Positions 49,249 to 58,582 of a DNA stretch of 64,000 nt are shown here, piece after piece. The stretch comes from Pseudomonas sp. TH31 (GTDB lineage Bacteria > Pseudomonadota > Gammaproteobacteria > Pseudomonadales > Pseudomonadaceae). Below the pieces are notes generated by a model, which saw only the letters and a program-made list of their open reading frames with translations, made no database searches and was not told the DNA's origin. A program made the position numbers and the translations under genes. Position 1 is the first letter of the stretch. Each line of letters starts with the position of its first letter. The DNA is taken from the NCBI RefSeq assembly GCF_016650815.1, contig NZ_JAEKEZ010000010.1, positions 496,001 through 560,000 of the forward strand, in the 5' to 3' direction.

Positions 49249-49674
49249 ATGGCCAAGAAGCCAAAGATACTGCCCTCGATCGAATGGCTCGAACCTCGGG
49301 TCCGGGCGATGCGGGTGGTCAGCCTGCTGTGCTTTTTCGGTCTGGCAGGGCTGCTGTGCGCCTACTACTTGCTGGTTGCCGACCTGCATGGCGCGCGGCC
49401 GTGGGTGATTTTGCTGATCGAACTGGTGCCGCTGCTATTGCTGGCGCCGGGGATGATTGTCGGCAGCGCCCGTGGGCATTCATGGATGTGTTTTGTGGTG
49501 AACCTGTACTTCATCAAAGGCGCACTGGCGGCCTATGACCCGAACCGGCAGCTGTTTGGGTTGCTGGAGATGGGCGCGAGCCTGGCGGTGTTCTGTTCGG
49601 CGTTGTTGTATGTGCGGTGGCGATTTCAGTTGAATCGCAAGCTTGCTGGCGAGGGCGAAATCTCCGTCGCCTGA
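49249..49674 (+). CDS. DUF2069-type membrane protein
   Basis: A 141-residue inner-membrane protein with about four helices (VVSLLCFFGLAGLLCAYYLL, WVILLIELVPLLLLAPGMIV, FVVNLYFIKGALAAY, LAVFCSALLYVRW). The AYDPNRQLFGLLEMG segment is characteristic. It begins one base after the WrbA-type stop and completes a three-gene operon. The function is unknown. Confidence 0.9.
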   Translation: MAKKPKILPSIEWLEPRVRAMRVVSLLCFFGLAGLLCAYYLLVADLHGARPWVILLIELVPLLLLAPGMIVGSARGHSWMCFVVNLYFIKGALAAYDPNRQLFGLLEMGASLAVFCSALLYVRWRFQLNRKLAGEGEISVA

Positions 49675-49683
49675 GCTGACGCT

Positions 49684-49759
49684 ATCGCGGGCAAGCCTTG
49701 CTCCTACAAGGACAACTCCGTACCTGTAGGAGCAAGGCTTGCCCGCGATGGGCGCGACT
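49684..49759. repeat. Perfect 25-base-pair inverted repeat
   Basis: The arms 49684-49708 (ATCGCGGGCAAGCCTTGCTC) and 49735-49759 are exactly complementary; they are a REP variant with GGGCAAGCCT. It lies between converging genes. Confidence 0.9.
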
Positions 49760-49764
49760 CGGTC

Positions 49765-50439
49765 TCAATGATTCACGGTGTAAGCCAGCATCATCGAAAT
49801 CTGACTCATCGCCCGCCCACCGCTCTGTTCATGCCACTGGTTGAACACGTCCTGCACCAACGCCAGATCCCGTTGGCTGGTCGGCACCTTGTCGACGATC
49901 TTCTGTGCGTTCAACCCCGCCACCACGTCATAGCTCGGCACAAACGTGTCCTTGCCGACCATGCGCAAGAAGCGCGGCGCCGATAACCCGCCCAATTGAT
50001 GACCGCGCTTTTTCAGGAAGGTCCACAAGCCGACGATATCCGTCACCGGCCAATCAGCGATCAACGCGCCGAAACTGCCCTTCTCATGGGCCACATCCAG
50101 AATGAATTGCGCATTGCGCGGCACGCTCTTGAGCTTGCCCAGGTGGCGGATGATCCGCGCGTCCTGCATCAGTCGCTCCAGGTGTTCGGCGCTCATCAGC
50201 ACGACTTTTTCCGGGTCGAACTTGAAAAACACTTCCTCGAAGGACGGCCACTTGGCGTCCACCAGGCTGTGCTTGAGCCCGGCGCGGAACACGCGCAGCG
50301 CCATGGTCGAGAGATAGCGGTCGTCGCTGATCTTGCGCAATTGCGCCGGGGTCTTGGGTACCGGCAGATGGGCTTCCAGTTCAGCTGCCGAACCGAAGCG
50401 GTTCAGACAGTACTCATGTAGCCACTTGTAATCGCGCAT
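49765..50439 (-). CDS. DNA-3-methyladenine glycosylase I-like protein
   Basis: A 224-residue protein similar to Tag. It has LSTMALRVFRAGLKHSLVDAK, the region RIIRHLGKLKSVPRNAQ and the GLWTFLKKRGHQLGGLSAPRF segment. Tag excises 3-methyladenine from alkylated DNA. The Tag zinc-binding His/Cys residues are not obvious here, so it may be a divergent subfamily. Start ATG 50439 has AGGAG six bases upstream. Confidence 0.82.
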   Translation of the reverse strand: MRDYKWLHEYCLNRFGSAAELEAHLPVPKTPAQLRKISDDRYLSTMALRVFRAGLKHSLVDAKWPSFEEVFFKFDPEKVVLMSAEHLERLMQDARIIRHLGKLKSVPRNAQFILDVAHEKGSFGALIADWPVTDIVGLWTFLKKRGHQLGGLSAPRFLRMVGKDTFVPSYDVVAGLNAQKIVDKVPTSQRDLALVQDVFNQWHEQSGGRAMSQISMMLAYTVNH

Positions 50440-50470
50440 GCCCTCTCCTGAGGATTGAAACGAAAAACCT

Positions 50471-50560
50471 ATGGGAGCGGGCTTGCTCGCGAAGGCGGTG
50501 GGCCATTCAACAGAGATGGCGGCTGACACTACGCCTTCGCGAGCAAGCCCGCTCCCACAG
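50471..50560. repeat. REP-type inverted pair
   Basis: The arms GGGAGCGGGCTTGCTCGCGA and TCGCGAGCAAGCCCGCTCCC face each other with GAAGGCG extensions. It lies next to the ttcA stop. Confidence 0.9.
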
Positions 50561-50566
50561 TTTTGA

Positions 50567-51390
50567 TTAGAGGTTCACTACGTTGACGAACCGCGAGGCG
50601 GCGGATTCATCGATGCGCAGGTTGGTGAAGTCAAACAGGTTGCGGTCCGCCAGTTGCGACGGCTGCACATTTTGCAGACTGCGGAAAATACTTTCGGTGC
50701 GGCCCGGGTCTTGCGGTCCCACTCTTGCAGCATGTCCTTGACCACTTGGCGTTGCAGGTTTTCCTGAGAGCCACAGAGGTTGCACGGGATGATCGGGAAT
50801 TGCTTGAAGTCCGAGTAGGCCTGGATGTCTTTTTCGTTGCAGTAGGCCAATGGACGGATCACCACGTTGCGCCCGTCATCGGCGCGCAGCTTCGGTGGCA
50901 TGGCCTTGAGCAAGCCGTTGAAGAACATGTTCAGGAAGAATGTCTCGACGATGTCGTCGCGGTGGTGACCGAGGGCCATTTTGGTCGCGCCGATTTCGTC
51001 AGCAAAGGTGTACAGCGTGCCGCGACGCAGGCGCGAACACAGCGAACAGGTGGTCTTGCCTTCCGGGATCAGCTCTTTGACTACCGAGTAAGTGTCTTTC
51101 TCGACGATGTGGTACTCGACGCCCAGTGCTTTCAGGTACGCCGGCAACACGTGCTCGGGGAAGCCTGGCTGCTTCTGGTCCATGTTCACGGCCACGATGT
51201 CGAACTTGATCGGGGCGACCTTCTGAAAGTGCATCAGCACGTCGAGCAGGGTGTAACTGTCCTTGCCACCGGACAGGCAGACCATGACCTTGTCGCCGTC
51301 TTCAATCATGTTGAAATCGGCAACAGCCTCACCGGCCTGGCGGCGAAGGCGCTTTTGCAGTTTGTTCTGGTTGACCGTAAGAGTGCCCAT
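50567..51390 (-). CDS. ttcA: tRNA 2-thiocytidine(32) synthetase, frameshifted at 50706-50708
   Basis: A 274-residue enzyme once corrected. The PP-loop is LSGGKDSYT; Fe-S cysteines occur in [10 protein letters not shown] and [21 protein letters not shown] is conserved. It thiolates C32 of certain tRNAs using ATP. The frame shifts after DRKT; one more C (plus strand GGG, 50706-50708) restores PGRTESIF and the usual end FVNVVNL. Start ATG 51390. Confidence 0.93.
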
Positions 51391-51465
51391 GACGCGAAAT
51401 CCGTGAGGAGTGACGAAAGGCCGGCATTTTACGCAAATCGCCGATAGATCAAAAGATCGTACCCC

Positions 51466-51564
51466 TGTAGGAGCTGCCGAAGGCTGCGATCTTTTGATCT
51501 TCGACCATTTCTGCCCCCACGAAAGATCAAGATCAAAAGATCGCAGCCTTCGGCAGCTCCTACA
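51466..51564. repeat. Perfect 36-base-pair inverted repeat, GATCGCAGCC family
   Basis: The arms 51466-51501 and 51529-51564 are exactly complementary with a 27-base loop. An extra fragment of an arm (ATCAAAAGATCG) lies at 51448-51459. Confidence 0.92.
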
Positions 51565-51753
51565 AGTCGTAACCGCGATTAAGTCCCGGGTTTACAGCGC
51601 GATTTGCTCTAACGCCCTGCAACCTGCGCCGTTAAGACCTTTCTATACTGCGACATAAGGTCGCACACATATTCAGACCTTTACTTACTTGGCCGCATTG
51701 GCCCGTAGGCGCTCCGCTGGGGGGCGATGGTAAAAACAAGAGGAGTGACTGGC

Positions 51754-52356
51754 ATGATCCATCACGTAGTGGGGCTCTTCACCCACCCCGACCAGGAATG
51801 GAAAGAAATCCGTGGCGACCAGGAGGAAAGCATCAGCCACATGTACCTCACCCACACGCTGATTCTGGCGGCGATCCCCGCCGTCTCCGCGTTTATCGGC
51901 ACTACCCAGGTCGGCTGGGTCATCGGCAGCCGCGCGCCGGTGATGCTGACCCAGGAAAGCGCGATCTGGATGACCGTCATGTCGTACCTGGCGATGCTTG
52001 GTGGTGTGGCGGTGATGGGCGCGTTCATCCACTGGATGGCCCGCACCTATGATGCCAACCCGAGCCTGGCCCGTTGCATCGCATTTGCCACCTATACCGC
52101 CACACCCTTGTTCATCGGCGGGCTGGCAGCGCTGTATCCGCACATGTGGCTGGGGATGATCGTCGGCACGGCCGCCATTTGCTACACGGTGTACCTGTTG
52201 TATGTAGGGTTGCCGACCTTCATGAACATTCCATCGGACGAAGGATTCCTGTTTTCAAGCTCGGTGCTCGCCGTAGGGTTGGTGGTGCTGGTGGCCATCA
52301 TGGCGTTTACCGTGATCGTCTGGGGCCTGGGCGTTGGTCCCGTCTACACGAACTAG
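51754..52356 (+). CDS. Yip1-domain membrane protein
   Basis: A 200-residue protein with about five helices, starting with HHVVGLFTHPDQEWKEI, the typical bacterial Yip1-domain opening. TLILAAIPAVSAFIG, YLAMLGGVAVMGAFIHWM and IVGTAAICYTVYLLYVGLP are membrane segments. Its function is unknown. Start ATG 51754 has GAGGAG eight bases upstream. A terminator hairpin follows. Confidence 0.9.
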   Translation: MIHHVVGLFTHPDQEWKEIRGDQEESISHMYLTHTLILAAIPAVSAFIGTTQVGWVIGSRAPVMLTQESAIWMTVMSYLAMLGGVAVMGAFIHWMARTYDANPSLARCIAFATYTATPLFIGGLAALYPHMWLGMIVGTAAICYTVYLLYVGLPTFMNIPSDEGFLFSSSVLAVGLVVLVAIMAFTVIVWGLGVGPVYTN

Positions 52357-52385
52357 AACTTCAATAGAACAAGATCTGCCAATAC

Positions 52386-52406
52386 AGGCCGCCGCGAGGC
52401 GGCCTT
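52386..52406 (+). terminator. Terminator-like hairpin after the Yip1 gene
   Basis: AGGCCGCC-GCGA-GGCGGCCT is followed by only TCT, so termination may be weak. Confidence 0.65.
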
Positions 52407-52509
52407 CTACTGTCGATTGAAAGAGCACGAACAACGACCATTCGGCGCCTGGCCGATTCGCAAGCCCCGGGGTTGCGGCATACTCGACGTCTCTGGAGAT
52501 CCATCAAGC

Positions 52510-53004
52510 ATGCCCGAGCAACTCAATACCCGCGTCGAAGACTGTTACCAACAAGCCGAAACCTTTTTCAAACGACCTTTCAAACGCCCCGTGGTGAGCC
52601 TCAAGCTGCGCGGGCAAAAAGCCGGTGTCGCGCATTTGCACGAGAACCTGCTGCGCTTCAACCCGCAGCTGTACCGGGACAACACCGAAGACTTCCTCAA
52701 GCAAACCGTGGCCCACGAAGTTGCGCACCTGATCGCCCATCAACTGTTCGGCGATCGCATCCAGCCCCACGGTGAAGAGTGGCAACTGATCATGCGCGGC
52801 GTGTACGAACTGCCGCCCAACCGTTGCCACACCTACGACGTCAAACGCCGCAGTGTGACCCGCTACATCTACAAATGCCCGTGTGCCGACAGCGATTTCC
52901 CGTTTTCGGCGCAACGGCACAGTTTGGTGCGGCAGGGACGGCGGTATTTGTGCCGGCGTTGCCGCAGTACGCTGGTGTTTAGTGGGGAGATGCGGGTCGA
53001 GTAG
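52510..53004 (+). CDS. SprT-family zinc metalloprotease-like protein
   Basis: A 164-residue protein with the zinc-protease motif TVAHEVAHLIAHQ and a third His in PHGEEW. A C-terminal zinc ribbon (YKCPCADSDF and YLCRRCRS) follows. The family is related to the SPRTN protease domain. Start ATG 52510; an in-frame extension upstream to 52417 has no ribosome site. A REP pair follows. Confidence 0.9.
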   Translation: MPEQLNTRVEDCYQQAETFFKRPFKRPVVSLKLRGQKAGVAHLHENLLRFNPQLYRDNTEDFLKQTVAHEVAHLIAHQLFGDRIQPHGEEWQLIMRGVYELPPNRCHTYDVKRRSVTRYIYKCPCADSDFPFSAQRHSLVRQGRRYLCRRCRSTLVFSGEMRVE

Positions 53005-53032
53005 GTCAGATCTTGTGGTGGATGGGCCGGCC

Positions 53033-53114
53033 TCTTCGCGAGCAGGCTCGCTCCCACGATGGATTTATGTCACACCGAAGATCCCCTGTGTGAGCGAGCC
53101 TGCTCGCGAAGGCG
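53033..53114. repeat. REP-type inverted pair
   Basis: The arms CGCGAGCAGGCTCGCTCCCA and GTGAGCGAGCCTGCTCGCGA face each other. It lies between converging genes. Confidence 0.88.
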
Positions 53115-53126
53115 TCCTGGCAAGCG

Positions 53127-54308
53127 CTACAAAACCACCTTGGTACGACGCAATTCCTCGATCCGCTCAGCACTAAACCCCAACTCCCCCAACACCTGAT
53201 CCGTATGCTGACCCAGCGCAGCACCGATATGCCGCGGCTCCGGTAATCCATCAGAGAATTTCAACGGACAGGCCATCTGCGCCTGAGTCGAACCATCCCC
53301 GCGAGGCACCTCAGTCACCAATCCTCGCGCCTGCAACTGCGGATGCCGCACCGCCTCGCCCACGCTCAACACCGGCTCGACACACGCATCCACTCCGGCA
53401 AACAGCTCACACAACTGGGCAAAGTCATGCTTCTCGAATTCAATTTTCAACTCATTCTTCAACACCTGTTGCTGCTCGGGTTGGGGCGACAAACCCTGGA
53501 CCGCCAGTTCCGGCCGTCCCAGCGCCGAACACAATTGCTGCATAAACGCCGGTTCCAGACTGCCCACCGATAACCAGCGACCATCCCGCGAACGGTAATA
53601 GTCATAGAAGCTACCGCCATTGAGCATCTGGTCTTCGCGCCCCGGCTCCACGCCACAGGCCAGATACCCGGCGCCAGCCATAGCGTTCAGGCTGAAGGCG
53701 CAGTCGGTCATGCTCACGTCGAGGTGCTGGCCCTGCCCCGTCTGCTGCCGGGCGATCACCGCCGCCAGCAATCCGATGACGCCATGCAACGAACCACCGG
53801 CAACGTCTGCCGCCTGGATCCCCAGCGGCAGCGGTCCGCTGTCGGCGCGGCCGGTGTAACTCGCCACCCCGGCCAAGGCCAGGTAATTGATGTCGTGACC
53901 GGCGCGATCCTTGTAGGGTCCGGTCTGTCCGTAACCGGTGATCGACACATAAATCAGCTTCGGGTTGATCGCCCTCAAGGCTTCATAGCCCAAACCCAGG
54001 CGCTCCATTACGCCGGGGCGAAACTGCTCCAGCACGATGTCGTGGTCCTGCAGCAGTTGCCTGATCACCTCCAGCGCCTCGGGCTGCTTGAGGTCCAGCG
54101 CCAGGCTACGCTTGTTGCGATTGAGGTAAGCGTGACTGGCCGAGACCCCCAGGTCGTGGGGCGGCAGCACCCGCAACAGGTCCATGCGGGTCGGCGATTC
54201 GATGCGCAACACCTCCGCGCCCATGTCTGCCAGCAACAGGGAAGCAAATGGCCCCGGCAGCAGTGTCGAGAAATCCAGAACCTTGAGTGATGCCAGTGGA
54301 CCGGGCAT
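53127..54308 (-). CDS. CaiB/BaiF family CoA-transferase
   Basis: A 393-residue class III CoA-transferase. The N-terminal VLDFSTLLPGPFASLLLADMG and GAEVLRIE bind CoA, FRPGVMERLGL and YVSITGYGQTGPY are typical, and the catalytic Asp is likely that of RAGHDINYLALAG. It moves CoA between carboxylic acids. Start ATG 54308 has AAGGAG seven bases upstream. It is convergent with nothing close and stands as its own unit; the acceptor is unknown. Confidence 0.92.
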   Translation of the reverse strand: MPGPLASLKVLDFSTLLPGPFASLLLADMGAEVLRIESPTRMDLLRVLPPHDLGVSASHAYLNRNKRSLALDLKQPEALEVIRQLLQDHDIVLEQFRPGVMERLGLGYEALRAINPKLIYVSITGYGQTGPYKDRAGHDINYLALAGVASYTGRADSGPLPLGIQAADVAGGSLHGVIGLLAAVIARQQTGQGQHLDVSMTDCAFSLNAMAGAGYLACGVEPGREDQMLNGGSFYDYYRSRDGRWLSVGSLEPAFMQQLCSALGRPELAVQGLSPQPEQQQVLKNELKIEFEKHDFAQLCELFAGVDACVEPVLSVGEAVRHPQLQARGLVTEVPRGDGSTQAQMACPLKFSDGLPEPRHIGAALGQHTDQVLGELGFSAERIEELRRTKVVL

Positions 54309-54412
54309 GGGTGTACTCCTTGAGCGATGCCTCCAGCCTAGGCAGCCAATTGCATTGCAGCAATCACCCGTTGTGTCAGCAGTCGTGACCGTTGCGCTCA
54401 AATTCCAGGCAT

Positions 54413-54437
54413 AAAAAAACCCGCCGAAGCGGGTTTT
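54413..54437 (-). terminator. Rho-independent terminator of dctA
   Basis: ACCCGC-TTCG-GCGGGT with T runs on both sides, 15 bases past the dctA stop. Confidence 0.9.
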
Positions 54438-54451
54438 TCAGGGCAACCGTC

Positions 54452-55786
54452 TTATTTGACGTTGCTTGGGGTTACGCCTTCGGCAACGCCCAGGTCGTCT
54501 TCAGGACGGGTGTCGGTGATACCACGACCGCCAGAAGCCAGTTCGGCGGTCATCACGTCAGTGTCCAGCTCCTTGACCCACTTGGCCACTACCAGAGTGG
54601 CAACAGCGTTACCCACCAGGTTGGTCAGGGCACGGGCTTCGGACATGAAGCGGTCGATACCGAGGATCAGCGCCAGGCCGGCAACCGGCAGGTGGCCAAC
54701 AGCCGACAGGGTTGCGGCCAACACGATGAAGCCACTACCGGTCACGCCAGCAGCGCCTTTGGAGGACAGCAACAACACCACCAGCAGGGTGATCTGGTGC
54801 GTGATGTCCATGTGGGTGTCGGTCGCCTGAGCGATGAACACGGCCGCCATGGTCAGGTAGATCGCAGTACCGTCGAGGTTAAACGAGTAACCGGTCGGGA
54901 TCACCAGACCCACAACGGATTTCTTCGCGCCCAGACGCTCCATCTTGATCAACATGCGTGGCAGCACGGATTCCGAGGAGGAAGTACCCAGCACGATCAG
55001 CAGTTCTTCACGGATGTAGCGGATCACTTTCAACACGCTGAAGCCGTGAGCGCGAGCAATGCCGCCCAGCACCACCAACACGAACAGCAGGCAGGTGATG
55101 TAGAAGCACAGCATCAACTGGCCCAGTTGCACCAGCGAACCCACACCGTAGGCACCGATGGTGAACGCCATGGCGCCCAGGGCACCGAGTGGCGCAAGCT
55201 TCATGATCATATTGATGATGTTGAACATCACGTGGGCGAAGCGATCAATGAAGTCCAGGATCGGCTTGCCGTAGGCACCCAGGCGATGCAGGGCGAAACC
55301 AAAGATCACCGAGAACATCAGCACTTGCAGGATATCGCCGGTCGCGAATGCACCGAAGATGGTATTCGGGATCACGTTCAGCAGGAAGCCGACGACGCTT
55401 TGATCAGCACCGGCCGCGACATATTGAGCGACTTTGGAAGCATCCAGCGTGGTCACGTCGATGTGCATGCCGGCGCCAGGCTGGACGATGTTGACCACCA
55501 CCAGACCGACCAGCAGTGCAATGGTCGAAACGATTTCGAAGTACAGCAGCGCGTAACCGCCGGTCTTGCCGACCGATTTCATGCTCTGCATGCCCGCGAT
55601 ACCGCTGACGACGGTGCAGAAGATGATCGGGGCGATGATCATTTTGATCAGTTTGATGAACCCGTCACCCAGAGGCTTGAGGGCCACACCGGTCTGCGGG
55701 TAGAAGTGACCGACCAGGATGCCGATGGCGATGGCAACGATCACCTGGAAATACAGGGATTTGTACAGTGGCTGACGAGTCGTCAT
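54452..55786 (-). CDS. dctA: C4-dicarboxylate:cation symporter
   Basis: A 444-residue glutamate-transporter-fold protein. It begins [21 protein letters not shown]. The substrate and ion region has [11 protein letters not shown] and [20 protein letters not shown], and the second hairpin has [21 protein letters not shown]. It takes up succinate, fumarate and malate. Start ATG 55786. The sigma-54 promoter at 55919-55933 implies control by a DctBD-type pair, which is not in this window. Confidence 0.97.
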   Translation of the reverse strand: MTTRQPLYKSLYFQVIVAIAIGILVGHFYPQTGVALKPLGDGFIKLIKMIIAPIIFCTVVSGIAGMQSMKSVGKTGGYALLYFEIVSTIALLVGLVVVNIVQPGAGMHIDVTTLDASKVAQYVAAGADQSVVGFLLNVIPNTIFGAFATGDILQVLMFSVIFGFALHRLGAYGKPILDFIDRFAHVMFNIINMIMKLAPLGALGAMAFTIGAYGVGSLVQLGQLMLCFYITCLLFVLVVLGGIARAHGFSVLKVIRYIREELLIVLGTSSSESVLPRMLIKMERLGAKKSVVGLVIPTGYSFNLDGTAIYLTMAAVFIAQATDTHMDITHQITLLVVLLLSSKGAAGVTGSGFIVLAATLSAVGHLPVAGLALILGIDRFMSEARALTNLVGNAVATLVVAKWVKELDTDVMTAELASGGRGITDTRPEDDLGVAEGVTPSNVK

Positions 55787-55918
55787 TGCAAAGTTCCTCA
55801 AGAGTGTCCCGCGACAACATCCATCTGTTGCCCCATGACACTTCAATTGCGAACCCTCCTGCACTGGAGGGATTTGTTTTGTCGAGCTGCTCAATGGCAG
55901 GCATCTGCCCGTTGTATC

Positions 55919-55933
55919 GCAAAGCCCGTGCCA
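55919..55933 (-). promoter_or_regulatory. Sigma-54 (RpoN) promoter of dctA
   Basis: On the minus strand TGGCACGGGCTTTGC is an essentially perfect -24/-12 element (GG and GC separated by 10 bases). It predicts a start near 55908 and a 5' leader of about 120 bases. Confidence 0.9.
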
Positions 55934-56012
55934 CCTTCACCGAATCGCCTGCAAGCCTTTTGACATCAAGGGCTACAGGGTTTTATTTGTCACCGACCGG
56001 TTACAGCAATGT

Positions 56013-56067
56013 GGCGGATTCCCGCCTATAGGCCAGACCTCGTCCTACAATTTGGCGGATATCCGCC
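56013..56067. promoter_or_regulatory. Paired palindromic operator candidates upstream of the AraC gene
   Basis: GGCGGATTCCCGCC (56013-56026, one mismatch) and GGCGGATATCCGCC (56054-56067, perfect) are 41 bases apart centre to centre, about four helical turns, in the dctA-araC gap. They look like sites for a dimeric regulator. Confidence 0.6.
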
Positions 56068-56126
56068 TTGTTCATCGCCAAGCCCTGCGGCTAACATCCG
56101 CCGTTCAATGGACGGACCTGCCTCCC

Positions 56127-57125
56127 ATGCGCGAACGCACCATCGCCAGTCATTTCGCCCGTGCCGCCCTCGGTGGCGCCCGTCGGCGTGGTTATGATTA
56201 TTCAGGCTTGTTGTTACAACTGGGGATCAGCCCCGAGTTGCTCGACGAGCCGCGGGCACGCATCGCGCCGGAACAATTCACCCGGCTGCTCCAGGGCCTG
56301 TGGCTGGCGCTGGACGACGAATACCTGGGATTCGGGCAGGCACCGAGCAAACCCGGCAGTTTCGCCATGATGTGCCACGCCATCATCCATTGCCGCAATC
56401 TGGATAAAGCACTTCATCGCGGCTTATTATTTTATAGCCTATTCCCCGAGGCGCCGCGTCTGACCCTGACCCGCGAAGACGAAATGATCCGCCTGAGCCT
56501 CGACGACTCGCAGTTGCGGGACCCGGATCACTTCCTCAGTGAATCCCTGCTGGTGATCTGGCATCGTCTCGGCAGTTGGCTGATCGGCCAGCGTATTCGC
56601 CTGGAACAAGCGACGTTCAGCTATCCGAGACCTGAGCACGGGGCGGAATACGATCTGCTGTTTCCCTGCCCGCCAGTATTTTCGACAACCCAGAGCAGCC
56701 TGCTGTTTCATAGCCGCTACCTGAGCATGCCGCTGTTGCAGGACGAGCGAACGCTCAAGCATTTCCTCGAACGCTCCCCCGCCGACCTGTTGTCGCGCCC
56801 GGACGACGGCGACAGTTTGAGCAGCCAGTTGCGCCGTTTGCTCAGCCGCGACAGCGCACGTTGGCCGGACCTGGAAGCGGTGGCCGCGCACTTGCACATC
56901 AGCCCGCAGACCTTGCGCCGGCATTTGCGCGAAGAAGGCAGCAGTTTTCAGGAATTGAAGGATCAGTTGCGGCGCGACATTGCGATTTATCACCTGGGGC
57001 GGGCGGATCTGTCGTTGCAACAGATTGCCGAGCAACTGGGGTTTTCCGAGCCTTCGGCGTTCCATCGGGCGTTCAAGAAGTGGACCGGGTTGACGCCCGG
57101 CGCTTATCGCGCTCAAGAGAATTAA
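56127..57125 (+). CDS. AraC-family transcriptional regulator
   Basis: A 332-residue protein with an N-terminal AraC-type (Arabinose_bd-like) domain of the OruR/ArgR group (residues about 10-200) and a C-terminal double helix-turn-helix: WPDLEAVAAHLHISPQTLRR and LSLQQIAEQLGFSEPSAFHR, ending FKKWTGLTPGAYR. Start ATG 56127; upstream in-frame extension to 56052 would cover the palindromic site and is rejected. It is divergent from dctA. The ligand is unknown. Confidence 0.9.
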   Translation: MRERTIASHFARAALGGARRRGYDYSGLLLQLGISPELLDEPRARIAPEQFTRLLQGLWLALDDEYLGFGQAPSKPGSFAMMCHAIIHCRNLDKALHRGLLFYSLFPEAPRLTLTREDEMIRLSLDDSQLRDPDHFLSESLLVIWHRLGSWLIGQRIRLEQATFSYPRPEHGAEYDLLFPCPPVFSTTQSSLLFHSRYLSMPLLQDERTLKHFLERSPADLLSRPDDGDSLSSQLRRLLSRDSARWPDLEAVAAHLHISPQTLRRHLREEGSSFQELKDQLRRDIAIYHLGRADLSLQQIAEQLGFSEPSAFHRAFKKWTGLTPGAYRAQEN

Positions 57126-57127
57126 AG

Positions 57128-57232
57128 TCAAAAGATCGCAGCCTTCGGCAGCGCCTACAGGGATCCTGCGTTACCCGCGATGCCGTGGTGTAAACGCATC
57201 TGCAGGAGCTGCCGAAGGCTGCGATCTTTTGA
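57128..57232. repeat. Inverted repeat, GATCGCAGCC family
   Basis: The arms at 57128-57159 and 57201-57232 are complementary with two mismatches (GCGCCTACA/TGCAGGAGC). It lies between the converging AraC and phoQ genes. Confidence 0.9.
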
Positions 57233-57235
57233 TCT

Positions 57236-58582
57236 TCAAACCACCGAAAAATGAATCCGGAACGCCGCGCCGCCCATGGCCGAATCCCCCAGGGTCAACT
57301 TGGCGCTGTAGCTTTCGATGATGTCCTTGACCACCGCCAACCCGATCCCCTGCCCAGGATGTTGACGATCCAGTCGCTCCCCACGTTGCAGAATCCGCGC
57401 ACGCTGGTCCGGCGGCACACCCGGCCCGTCATCTTCCACGCACAACTCTATCGAGCTCAAGGTTTCTCGCACGCTGATGCGAACTTCACTCAGGCACAGG
57501 CGGTAGGCGTTTTCCAGCAGGTTGCCCATCATCTCCAGTAAGGCGCCCTGCTCGATCGGCACGTAACACGGGTCCGGCAAATCGAAAGCGACCCGCACAC
57601 GCTTGTCGCGGTAGACCTTGTCCAGGGTGTCGCAGAGGCTTTGCAACACCGGGCGCAAGCGCACCTGATGGCGTACCAGACCGCTTTTGCGCAGGCTGGC
57701 GCGCTGCAACTGATAGCTGATCTGCTGACTCATGCGTTCTATCTGCGATTGCAGCACCCAGGCCTGGTCACGATCCTGCGGGCGCCGGGCCATGTCCTCA
57801 CTGACGCCTTGCAACACCGTCAATGGCGTTTTCAAGCTGTGGGCCAGGTCGTCGAGGGAGTCGCGATAACGGCTGCGCTGCTCACGCTCGCTGTGCAGCA
57901 AGCGGTTGAGGGAACCGGTCAGGCGCAGCAGTTCACGGGGGTGTTCTTCGCTGAGGCTTTCGCGGGTACCGCTTTCGATCTGGTCCAGTTCCTGGCTCAG
58001 CCGGCGCAACGCCTGCAAGCCCCAGGTCAGGCCGATCCACAACAACGACAACAACACCAGCAACGCGGCGCCAAACCCCAGATAGAGATTTTCGCGCAGG
58101 CCTTCAAGGGTGGCTTCGTACTCACGAACCGGCTGCAAGGCCACGATACTGAACGCTGCACTTTTACCGCCCAGCAGTTTGACCTCGACGTCATAGACGA
58201 AGAACTCATGACCATTGGCCTCGCGAATCCGCGCAAACTCGCTACCGCGCCCGTCGTAACGCGGCTTGTAGTTGATGTTCTCTTCCTGGGAGGCCTTCGA
58301 GCGCCAGACCAGATGTCCCTCGCGGTCATAGATGTAGCCCAGCAAACGGCTGTCGGTGAGGTTGAAACGCTCATCGGGCAATTGCAAAGGCATCTGCAAG
58401 TGGTTGTTCTCCACCCGGGCAGCGGAGATCAGCGTGGTGACGTCCGAGGCCAGGCGTTGCTCAATGGAGTCCTGCAACGCCAGGCTGAACGCGCCCTGCA
58501 TCGCCGGCAGCAACGCCAGCATGAACAACACCGCCAACAGTGTGGCGGCGAGCATCAGGCGAACGCGAAGAGAACGAATCAA
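57236..58582 (-). CDS. phoQ: Sensor kinase PhoQ
   Basis: A 448-residue kinase. N-terminal helix (LMLAATLLAVLFMLALLPAM), a PDC-type periplasmic domain, a second helix (LYLGFGAALLVLLSLLWIGL), HAMP, phospho-acceptor DDLAHSLKTPLTVLQG, and an ATPase domain (MMGNLLENAYRLC, DDGPGV, GQGIGLAVVKDI). It senses low Mg2+ and cationic peptides in Pseudomonas. There is no ATG; TTG 58582 (LIRSLRVRLM) overlaps the phoP stop as TTGA and fits known N-termini, with TTG 58588 as alternative. Confidence 0.93.
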   Translation of the reverse strand: MIRSLRVRLMLAATLLAVLFMLALLPAMQGAFSLALQDSIEQRLASDVTTLISAARVENNHLQMPLQLPDERFNLTDSRLLGYIYDREGHLVWRSKASQEENINYKPRYDGRGSEFARIREANGHEFFVYDVEVKLLGGKSAAFSIVALQPVREYEATLEGLRENLYLGFGAALLVLLSLLWIGLTWGLQALRRLSQELDQIESGTRESLSEEHPRELLRLTGSLNRLLHSEREQRSRYRDSLDDLAHSLKTPLTVLQGVSEDMARRPQDRDQAWVLQSQIERMSQQISYQLQRASLRKSGLVRHQVRLRPVLQSLCDTLDKVYRDKRVRVAFDLPDPCYVPIEQGALLEMMGNLLENAYRLCLSEVRISVRETLSSIELCVEDDGPGVPPDQRARILQRGERLDRQHPGQGIGLAVVKDIIESYSAKLTLGDSAMGGAAFRIHFSVV

